A stretch of DNA of 20,558 nucleotides from UBA970 sp049419605 (GTDB lineage: Bacteria > Bacillota_I > Bacilli_A > RFN20 > CAG-826), in NCBI GenBank assembly GCA_049419605.1, contig JBMSKF010000016.1, positions 1 to 20,558 on the forward strand, given 5' to 3'. The notes beneath the pieces were generated by a model. That model saw only the letters and a list, made by a program, of their open reading frames with translations, was not told the origin of the DNA and did not search any database. Within the stretch, counting starts at the first letter, position 1. The number at the start of each line of letters is the position of its first letter. The translations under genes were made by a program, and so were the position numbers. Positions 14,789-20,558 of this stretch are shown here, one piece after another.

Positions 14789-16129
14789 ATGGAAACTGGT
14801 TTACCATTTACAAGTTACAATTTATCACCCTCATTGGTGGAGGCTTTAGGTAAGCTTGGTTATACCCACACCACGCCTGTTCAGGCTGCAGTGATTCCAC
14901 GGGTTTTACGTGGCGATTCATTAGTGGTTCGGTATCAAACGGGTAGTGGAAAAACGCATGCCTTCTTAATTCCTTTATTTGCGAAGATTAAGGCAAAAGA
15001 GGGATTGCAGGCCATCGTGGTATCTCCAACCAGAGAATTAGCAAATCAAACGTATCAATTTGCAAAATCCTTAAATGACACACTCGGTACTCCACTTAAA
15101 ATTGTCTTATTACAAGGTGGATTCGATAAGCAACGCGATGAAGAAAAACTTCATCCAATGCCAGACATTTTATTTGTCACACCAGGCAGATTGAATGAAA
15201 TTGAGCGATTGATGGATAAGCATGTTTATCAAAAGTTGGCGACGATTGTCCTCGATGAAGCGGATATGTTAATGGATGCGACGTTTGTGGAAAGCACCAC
15301 GCGTATATTATCGAAATTAAATCAACCCCAAATTTTAGTATTCTCAGCCTCAATGGCTGCACCTTTATTAAATCGATTATCCAAATACTTTAATTCTGAT
15401 AGCACAATTGAACCCAAAGAAAAAGCAATCAATCCATCCGGAGTTAAACATTCCCTTGTTGATATCAAACATCAAGATCCAATTCAAAGTATCATCGATA
15501 TCATTGCGATTCGAAAACCTTATTTTCTATTAATATTTGCTAGTCGCATTCAACGGGTAGTCCAAATTGAACAAGCATTAAAAGCTAGACAATTAAAAGT
15601 TATTAGTTTACATGGTGACCTTCAAGCAAGAGAAAGAAGGCATTTATTAAAAAGAATTCATCAAGGGGAGTTTCAAATTGTCGTCGCATCCGATATCGCT
15701 AGTCGCGGGATGGATTTACCCGATGTTTCTGATGTATTAAGTGTGGATCTACCTCAAGATTTAGACTATTACTTTCATCGTGCAGGTCGAGCAGGTCGAT
15801 TTAAAAATGATGGCCAATCATATGTCTTTTATAACTCCCATGAAGAAGATAGCTTAGAACGATTAAAACAACGAGGCGTCCATTTTAATTTATTAAGTTT
15901 AAAACAGGGTCAGTTGCAATCAATCAAACATTTAACAAGAGGAAGGATATTTAAAAAAGAAGATGAAGCGTTAAGTCGCGACATTAAAATTGCTATTCAA
16001 AAATATCGTTCTAATGAAGTCAAACCTGGTTATAAAAAGAAGGTTAAATTAGCCGTGGAAAAAGTAAAACATCAATATAAACGGAAAGCGATTAAAAAGA
16101 AAATTCGCGAAAGACTTTTTGGAGGTTAA
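14789..16129 (+). CDS. cshB: DEAD-box RNA helicase, CshB-like
   Basis: ATP-dependent RNA helicase, probably for ribosome assembly or mRNA turnover. The 446 residues carry the Q motif (TPVQAAVIP at 29-37), Walker A YQTGSGKT at 49-56, PTRELA at 80-85, TPGR at 131-134, DEAD at 156-159, and SAS at 186-188 in place of the usual SAT. The second RecA domain shows ASDIASRGMD and HRAGRAGRF. The C-terminus is strongly basic, as in other RNA-binding helicases. The CshB name rests on the position before nfo as well as on sequence. The ATG has no ribosome site; a TACACT hexamer lies 6 nt upstream. The gap to the previous gene is 12 nt. Confidence 0.94.
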   Translation: METGLPFTSYNLSPSLVEALGKLGYTHTTPVQAAVIPRVLRGDSLVVRYQTGSGKTHAFLIPLFAKIKAKEGLQAIVVSPTRELANQTYQFAKSLNDTLGTPLKIVLLQGGFDKQRDEEKLHPMPDILFVTPGRLNEIERLMDKHVYQKLATIVLDEADMLMDATFVESTTRILSKLNQPQILVFSASMAAPLLNRLSKYFNSDSTIEPKEKAINPSGVKHSLVDIKHQDPIQSIIDIIAIRKPYFLLIFASRIQRVVQIEQALKARQLKVISLHGDLQARERRHLLKRIHQGEFQIVVASDIASRGMDLPDVSDVLSVDLPQDLDYYFHRAGRAGRFKNDGQSYVFYNSHEEDSLERLKQRGVHFNLLSLKQGQLQSIKHLTRGRIFKKEDEALSRDIKIAIQKYRSNEVKPGYKKKVKLAVEKVKHQYKRKAIKKKIRERLFGG

Positions 16130-16132
16130 CGC

Positions 16133-17014
16133 ATGTCATTATATCTTGGAAGTCATGTTGATCTCGTTGCCCCTGATTACTTAGTTAGTGCTGTTGAGAC
16201 CTCATTTAAGAATGGTGCCAATACGATGATGATTTATACTGGTGCACCACAAAATTCAATTCGCAAACCCACAGAAATCATGAAAATCCAAGAAGCGCAT
16301 CAACGGATGCAAACCTATGGTATGCCATTAGATAAAGTGATTGTCCACGCCCCTTACATTATTAACCTTGGAAACACCATTAATCCAGACACTGCCACAA
16401 TTGGCGTCACCTTCTTAATTCGGGAACTATCTCGGGTTCAAGCGATGGGATTTTCAACCCTTGTCCTTCATCCTGGTGCCCACGTAGGTGCTGGAACTGA
16501 AGCGGCACTCATCAGCATTAGTGAACGCTTAAATCAAGTCTTTGCAGAAGATAAAACCAATGTTACCATCGCCCTTGAAACAATGGCCGGTAAAGGTTCA
16601 GAAGTGGGAATTCGCTTTGAAGAAATTCGTTATTTGATTGATCATAGTGACCATCCAGAACGACTTGGTGTTTGCCTTGATACATGCCATATTCATGATG
16701 CTGGTTATGACGTTCAGGATGTTGAAGGCACCATCCAAGCATTTGATCAAATCATCGGTCTTGATAAATTAAAAGTGATTCACATCAATGACTCCAAAAA
16801 TCCAAGAGGGGCAAAAAAAGACCGACATGAAAACTTAGGTTATGGACAAATCGGTTTTGAAACCTTAAGTCGTTATGTTCACCATCCTAAACTAGCCCAT
16901 TTACCAAAAATATTAGAAACGCCTTGGATTGAGGAAATCACTCCTTATGCTAAAGAAATTGGCATGCTAAAAGCAAAACAATTTATCTCTGGGTGGAGAG
17001 AGTCTTTAAAGTAA
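16133..17014 (+). CDS. nfo: Endonuclease IV, AP-site repair
   Basis: Zinc-dependent AP endonuclease of base-excision repair. The 293 residues hold all nine metal ligands expected from E. coli Nfo: H72, H113, E149, D183, H186, H217, D230, H232 and E262. The signatures are ALETMAGKGSEVG, CLDTCHIHDAGYD and HINDSKNPRGAKKDRHENLG. A TGGAGGTT ribosome site lies in the end of the helicase gene, 3 nt of gap remaining. It is the last gene of the glyS/dnaG-rpoD series. No intrinsic terminator is visible in the 62-base gap after it, so read-through into rpmG is possible. Confidence 0.98.
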   Translation: MSLYLGSHVDLVAPDYLVSAVETSFKNGANTMMIYTGAPQNSIRKPTEIMKIQEAHQRMQTYGMPLDKVIVHAPYIINLGNTINPDTATIGVTFLIRELSRVQAMGFSTLVLHPGAHVGAGTEAALISISERLNQVFAEDKTNVTIALETMAGKGSEVGIRFEEIRYLIDHSDHPERLGVCLDTCHIHDAGYDVQDVEGTIQAFDQIIGLDKLKVIHINDSKNPRGAKKDRHENLGYGQIGFETLSRYVHHPKLAHLPKILETPWIEEITPYAKEIGMLKAKQFISGWRESLK

Positions 17015-17045
17015 AAACCATAGATTAATCACTCGATGTATGCTA

Positions 17046-17054
17046 TGCTATACA
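17046..17054 (+). promoter_or_regulatory. Possible extended -10 promoter of rpmG
   Basis: TGCTATACA (TG-N-TATACA) lies 22 bases before the rpmG ATG, within a short TATGC TATGC TATAC run. The region that would hold a -35 box (around 17025-17031, TTAATC) is poor, which suits an extended -10 promoter. Confidence 0.45.
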
Positions 17055-17076
17055 ACGTGCTTTGGAGGATAAAAAG

Positions 17077-17226
17077 ATGAGAGAAAGTTTTATGTTAAAG
17101 TGCACGGTTTGTGGAGAAGAAAACTATTTAGCGAGTAAAAATCGCAGAACCAAACCAGAAAAAATGGAATTAAAGAAATTTTGCAGTCGCTGCAATAAAC
17201 CTACCGTTCATAAAGAACGTAAGTAA
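17077..17226 (+). CDS. rpmG: 50S ribosomal protein L33
   Basis: Small large-subunit protein of 49 residues, the standard L33 length. The zinc ribbon is complete with C9xxC12 and C36xxC39, and the family core NRRTKPEKMELKKFC is present. A TTGGAGG site lies about 8 nt before the ATG. It is the zinc-binding form, as is L32 in this window, so there is no sign here of a zinc-independent replacement set. It is followed 30 nt later by efp and is probably co-transcribed with it. Confidence 0.97.
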   Translation: MRESFMLKCTVCGEENYLASKNRRTKPEKMELKKFCSRCNKPTVHKERK

Positions 17227-17256
17227 TACTTTTAAGTCTATAAAGGAGGACAATTA

Positions 17257-17814
17257 ATGGTCAACGCAACAGAATTGAGACCGGGTAACCACTTTGAATT
17301 TGAAAAAAACATTTATACCGTCATCGATGTGAGTTTAAACAAAACTGCGATGCGGAAAATGGTTGTTAAAGCCAAGGTGAAAAATTTAAGAACCGGGGCA
17401 ATAACCGAAATGTCATTTTTAGGTGGAACAGATGTTGAAAAAATCACCTTAGACAAGCGTAAAATGACTTATTTATACGAAGCCAACGGAAACTTGGTTT
17501 TCATGGATAAAATTACGTTTGATCAATTAGAAATTAGCCGGGAAAAATTATCTTGGGAAGTTAACTTCTTAGTGACAGAACAAGAAATTGAAATTCTCTT
17601 TTATGAAGCGGAAATTTTAGGGGTGTCCTTACCAGCTAAAGTTGCATTAAAAGTCAGCGAATGCGAACCTGCAGTCAAGGGTGACACCATTAATAAGGCG
17701 ATGAAAGAAGCGACCTTAGAAACCGGTTATAAGCTTCGTGTTCCTTTATTCATTTCAGAAGGTGAAACGATCAGCATTCGTACTGAAGACGGTAGCTACG
17801 ACGGACGCGCTTAA
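17257..17814 (+). CDS. efp: Translation elongation factor P with atypical tip loop
   Basis: Relieves ribosome stalling at proline runs by entering the E site. The 185 residues show all three EF-P domains: the KOW-like domain I at about 1-64, then OB domains with KMTYLYEANGNLVFMD at about 69-84 and ATLETGYKLRVPLFISEGE near 153-171. In domain I the loop that normally reads P-G-K/R-G, whose tip residue is modified in many bacteria, reads T30-A-M-R33 (LNKTAMRKMVVK). By register the modified residue is replaced by Met32. The rest of the fold is normal, so it may act unmodified. AAAGGAGG lies 7-8 nt before the ATG. Confidence 0.96.
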   Translation: MVNATELRPGNHFEFEKNIYTVIDVSLNKTAMRKMVVKAKVKNLRTGAITEMSFLGGTDVEKITLDKRKMTYLYEANGNLVFMDKITFDQLEISREKLSWEVNFLVTEQEIEILFYEAEILGVSLPAKVALKVSECEPAVKGDTINKAMKEATLETGYKLRVPLFISEGETISIRTEDGSYDGRA

Positions 17815-17831
17815 TCCTAAAGGAGGATTAA
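17811..17831 (+). promoter_or_regulatory. Hairpin overlapping the ribosome site of the YneF gene
   Basis: TTAATCCT (17811-17818) and AGGATTAA (17824-17831) form a perfect 8-bp stem around the 5-base loop AAAGG. The AAAGGAGGA ribosome site lies in the loop and right arm, while the left arm holds the efp stop codon. A ribosome finishing efp would open the hairpin and free the site. Confidence 0.6.
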
Positions 17832-17834
17832 ATC

Positions 17835-18050
17835 ATGGATATTTGGCAAACCTTATTGTACTTATTCTTGGGCTTAATTGGTGGACTCGTCGGTGGTTTT
17901 TTCTTATCGAGATGGTATTTCAAAAGAGAACTCGCCAAAAACCCACCTATTAATGAAAAAATGATTCGCGCGATGTTTATGTCAATGGGACGTAAACCTA
18001 ATGAAGCGCAAGTTCGGGCTGTAATTAACAGCATGAACGCTCAAAAATAA
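17835..18050 (+). CDS. YneF-family (UPF0154) small membrane protein
   Basis: The 71-residue protein has one N-terminal transmembrane segment at about 5-28 (LLYLFLGLIGGLVGGFFLS) and a short positively charged cytosolic part. That part carries the family signature KNPPINEKMIRAMFMSMGRKP at about 35-55. The molecular function of UPF0154 is not known to me. A strong AAAGGAGGA site precedes the ATG, partly enclosed in a hairpin shared with the efp stop codon. Its stop codon touches that of the convergent plsY with no base between them. It is probably the last gene of rpmG-efp-yneF. Confidence 0.93.
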   Translation: MDIWQTLLYLFLGLIGGLVGGFFLSRWYFKRELAKNPPINEKMIRAMFMSMGRKPNEAQVRAVINSMNAQK

Positions 18051-18737
18051 TTAAGTAGTCTTCTTTTTAAAGTCTAACTCTTTTCCAGCGAGTAATCGCT
18101 GGATATTTTCTTTATGGCGATAGACTAATAAAAGCCAAATGAGGAAATTTGTTAAGGAGAATAGCCAACCTGACTGGACCCCATTCCACATCCCTAACTC
18201 TGATAAAGATGGAATCCACAATAGTAGGGTTAGTAGGACGGCAAATAAATGACCAAGAATCGAACCAATCGACACAATCTTTTTCAATTTAATAATACTT
18301 AACATCACGGCAAGGCCTGTCAAAGCGATCAACCAATTGGTCATTAACATAAAGGACCCTGCTGATGAAACAGCTTTACCACCTCTAAATTGAGCAAAGA
18401 TGGGATAACAATGTCCTAATCCAGTTCCGATACCAGTAAGCATGATCGCAAGTTGCCCTAAAAATTCATTGTCAATCGCCAAATGAGTCCAAGAAAAAAC
18501 AAAGGTGGACGCTAACCAAACAGGAAGGATGCTCTTTGATAAATCCATGATAAAAACTAAGATTGCAGCTCCTCTGCCAAAATTACGATATACGTTGGTC
18601 ATGCCACTACCGCCTGAGCCTAGTTTTCTTACATCTTTTCTAAATAAAATTTGCCCAATCCATACACCAGATGGAATAGAGGCTAATAGATAACCAACTA
18701 GCATAGGAACGAAGGTTAATAGGATATTTTCAATCAT
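18051..18737 (-). CDS. plsY: Glycerol-3-phosphate acyltransferase PlsY
   Basis: Integral membrane enzyme that acylates glycerol 3-phosphate from acyl-phosphate, the first step of phospholipid synthesis. The 228 residues have several membrane segments. Motifs seen are SIPSG at 20-24, GSGGSGMTN at 40-48, GLGHCYPIFAQFRGGKAV at about 106-122, and YRHKENIQRLLAGKE at about 206-220. In the first motif the usual GSGNxG reads GSGGSG, with the Asn replaced by Gly. The ATG at 18735-18737 has only a weak purine stretch upstream. It is divergent from parE, an arrangement also seen in Bacillus. It is the only minus-strand gene here. Confidence 0.96.
   Translation of the reverse strand: MIENILLTFVPMLVGYLLASIPSGVWIGQILFRKDVRKLGSGGSGMTNVYRNFGRGAAILVFIMDLSKSILPVWLASTFVFSWTHLAIDNEFLGQLAIMLTGIGTGLGHCYPIFAQFRGGKAVSSAGSFMLMTNWLIALTGLAVMLSIIKLKKIVSIGSILGHLFAVLLTLLLWIPSLSELGMWNGVQSGWLFSLTNFLIWLLLVYRHKENIQRLLAGKELDFKKKTT
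18084..18113 (+). terminator. Probable terminator of the rpmG-efp-yneF unit, inside plsY
   Basis: TCCAGCGA (18084-18091) pairs perfectly with TCGCTGGA (18096-18103) around the loop GTAA, a stable GNRA-type tetraloop. A T-rich stretch (TATTTTCTTT) follows on the plus strand. It begins 33 nt after the YneF stop. On the minus strand the same bases encode the IQRLLAGK part of PlsY and are followed by A residues, so it would stop only plus-strand transcription. Confidence 0.55.
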
Positions 18738-18741
18738 AAAT

Positions 18742-18771
18742 TTTACGCTTTCTGTGGATTTTTGCTATAAT
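18742..18771 (+). promoter_or_regulatory. Promoter of parE
   Basis: A perfect TATAAT at 18766-18771 is preceded by TGC, giving an extended -10 element. TTTACG at 18742-18747 with an 18-base spacer is a fair -35 box. The predicted leader is about 17 nt and has no clear ribosome site. Confidence 0.75.
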
Positions 18772-18794
18772 GCTTTAGTAAATGATAACCAAAA

Positions 18795-20558
18795 ATGGCT
18801 AAAAATCAAAACCTTAATACATATAACGAAGATAGCATTGATGTCCTTGAAGGGTTGGATGGGGTTCGTAAACGTCCGGCGATGTATATTGGTTCCACCA
18901 ATAGCATTGGATTACATCACTTAGTTTGGGAAATCTTAGATAATGCGATTGATGAGGCACTATCAGGCTTTGGCGACACGATTACTTTAACCATCCATCA
19001 AGATGGATCTTTATCCGTCAAAGATGAAGGTCGTGGGATTCCTGTTGGCATCCAAAAACAAACTGGTAAACCCGCCGTAGAAATTATTTTTTCTACGCTG
19101 CATAGCGGTGGTAAATTCTCTGATAAAAATTACGTTTCAAGCGCAGGTTTACACGGTGTTGGTGCTTCGGTAACCAATGCTCTTTCAGAATATGTTGACG
19201 TCCAAGTTCAACGGGATGGATTCACTTATCACATTCGCTTTGAAAATGGTGGCAAAAAAGTTGGAAAATTAGAAAAAATTGGAAAATCAAATAAAACGGG
19301 TACGATGGTTCGATTCAAACCTGACCCCAAAGTATTTAGTACTGTTGAATTCAAATGGGAAACCATCATCGCTCACTTACAAGAATCCGCTTTTTTAATG
19401 AAAAAAGTACGTTTTATTGCCAAAGATGAACGGACCAAAATGGAAGCAGAATATTATTATGAAGAAGGTCTTAAAGAATACATTTCAACTTTAAATGAAA
19501 CCAAAGAAAAGATGCATCCCGTTCTTGTTTTTGAAGATTTGACTGGGGAAATAAAAGTTGAAGTTGCGATGCAATATTGCTTACAAGATTACAATGAAAG
19601 TATTTATTCTTATGTGAATAATATTCGGACAAAAGATGGTGGGACCCACGAAAATGGATTTCGTGCAGGTTTAACGCGGGCAGTCAATGAGTACGCCGAT
19701 CTCAACAATCTTTTAAGAAATAAAGTGAAATTAGAAGGTAGTGATATTCGTGAGGGATTAACAGCCATAATTTCCTTAAAGATACCTGAAGGTAAGCTTG
19801 AATTTGAAGGACAAACCAAAGGTAAACTTGGAACACCGGATGCTTTGGCCTATGTGCAAAACATGATTTTTTCTAAGCTAACTTATTATTTAACCGAAAA
19901 TAAGGATTTTGCGACGAACCTGATTAAAAAGTGTGTCGATTCGCAAGCGGCTCGTATGGCTGCTCGTAAAGCAAAAGAGGAAGCACGTGGCAATAAAAAA
20001 CTACGTTCTGATACCTTACTCTCTGATAAACTTACCCCTGCCCAAAGTAAAGATTATGCTGCGAATGAGCTTTTTATTGTTGAAGGGGACTCAGCCGGTG
20101 GTACTGCTAAAAATGGTCGGGATCGCCTCCATCAAGCCATTTTACCTTTACGAGGGAAACCACTTAATACCGATAGTTTAACGATGGAACAAATGTTAAA
20201 AAATACTGAGTTTGCGACCCTAATTGCCACCATTGGCGCAGGTGTGGGTCCTGCTTTTGATATTCAAGATTCAAAATACGGAAAAATTATTATTATGACT
20301 GACGCTGATAACGATGGAGCCCACATCCAAACCTTATTACTCACTTTCTTTTATCATCACATGCGTCCTTTAATTCAAGCAGGAAAAGTATACATTGCCA
20401 TTCCTCCTCTATACCGAGTAATGAATGAACAAAAACCAAATCAATTCGTCTATGCTTGGACAGACGAAGAACTTGAAATCGGTAAAAAGACCGTAGGGTC
20501 TCCTTATCGGATTTCTCGCTATAAAGGGTTAGGGGAAATGAACGCCTCTCAATTAAAA
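18795..20558 (+). CDS. parE: DNA topoisomerase IV subunit B (ParE), 3' end outside window
   Basis: ATPase subunit of topoisomerase IV, which separates linked daughter chromosomes. The frame is open for 588 codons from the ATG to the last base, so the gene continues beyond the window. The GHKL ATPase domain shows WEILDNAIDEALSG (E47, N50), KDEGRGIP near 77-83, and SAGLHGVGASV near 117-126. The transducer domain follows, with the conserved FEGQTKGKLG. The TOPRIM domain has VEGDSAGGTAKNGRDR and MTDADNDGAH. SAGGTAKNGRDR with QAILPLRGKPLNT, and the plsY neighbour, favour ParE over GyrB, and parC is expected next. No Shine-Dalgarno sequence is visible before the ATG. Confidence 0.95.
   Translation, partial: MAKNQNLNTYNEDSIDVLEGLDGVRKRPAMYIGSTNSIGLHHLVWEILDNAIDEALSGFGDTITLTIHQDGSLSVKDEGRGIPVGIQKQTGKPAVEIIFSTLHSGGKFSDKNYVSSAGLHGVGASVTNALSEYVDVQVQRDGFTYHIRFENGGKKVGKLEKIGKSNKTGTMVRFKPDPKVFSTVEFKWETIIAHLQESAFLMKKVRFIAKDERTKMEAEYYYEEGLKEYISTLNETKEKMHPVLVFEDLTGEIKVEVAMQYCLQDYNESIYSYVNNIRTKDGGTHENGFRAGLTRAVNEYADLNNLLRNKVKLEGSDIREGLTAIISLKIPEGKLEFEGQTKGKLGTPDALAYVQNMIFSKLTYYLTENKDFATNLIKKCVDSQAARMAARKAKEEARGNKKLRSDTLLSDKLTPAQSKDYAANELFIVEGDSAGGTAKNGRDRLHQAILPLRGKPLNTDSLTMEQMLKNTEFATLIATIGAGVGPAFDIQDSKYGKIIIMTDADNDGAHIQTLLLTFFYHHMRPLIQAGKVYIAIPPLYRVMNEQKPNQFVYAWTDEELEIGKKTVGSPYRISRYKGLGEMNASQLK

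Noticed and set aside
17039..17053. Short TATGC repeat as a microsatellite or regulatory array
   Set aside because: Only two exact 5-base copies and one variant; it is better read as part of an extended -10 promoter.
17828..18034. Minus-strand open frame opposite the YneF gene
   Set aside because: The plus-strand protein has the UPF0154 signature and a strong ribosome site; the minus frame has neither.
19933..20181. Plus-strand open frame inside parE in another frame
   Set aside because: The parE frame carries the TOPRIM motifs across this stretch, so the other frame is a shadow.

Overview
This window looks like core chromosome from a low-GC, walled-or-wall-less relative of the Bacillota. 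It most resembles a Mollicute that keeps the standard genetic code (Acholeplasma or Izemoplasma type). The reasons are AT-rich DNA, strong GGAGG ribosome sites, single-chain GlyRS, tight gene packing, and TGA used as a true stop (for example the ends of the ybeY and Nif3-family genes) with tryptophan encoded by TGG. The exact taxon is inference. No gap between genes exceeds about 100 bases, and no mobile element, CRISPR array, tRNA or rRNA is visible.

Region 1 (1-3733) holds the 3' end of dnaK, then dnaJ, a small zinc-ribbon membrane protein, rsmE and an unrecognised 265-residue protein. Region 2 (3743-5030) has two short transcription units with clear sigma-A promoters and terminators: rpmF (L32) followed by deoC, and rpsU (S21). 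Region 3 (5048-8625) is a run of overlapping genes: a C39-peptidase membrane protein, ybeY, cdd, era and recO. Region 4 (8641-17014) has its own promoter before glyS and continues dnaG, rpoD, trmK, a Nif3-family gene, a cshB-like DEAD-box helicase and nfo. Region 5 (17046-18113) is rpmG (L33), efp and a YneF-family gene, closed by a probable terminator inside the convergent plsY. plsY is the only minus-strand gene. Region 6 (18742-end) is the promoter and first 588 codons of parE, which runs off the window.

From dnaK to nfo the gene order is a reduced version of the Bacillus subtilis dnaK-dnaJ-rsmE-rpsU-ybeY-cdd-era-recO-gly-dnaG-sigA-trmK-yqfO-cshB-nfo region, as I know it. The genes serve protein folding, ribosome and rRNA/tRNA maturation, replication priming, the housekeeping sigma factor and base-excision repair. 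The additions to this backbone are the least understood parts: the C39 membrane protein, the 265-residue protein and the zinc-ribbon membrane protein.

The most unusual signals are a C39 peptidase fused to an exporter-like membrane domain with no ATPase, and an apparent ATT start codon for recO. Others are a perfect palindrome filling the spacer of the rpmF promoter, a hairpin that overlaps the ribosome site of the YneF gene, an EF-P whose tip loop lacks the PGKG motif, and several genes that lack ribosome sites.
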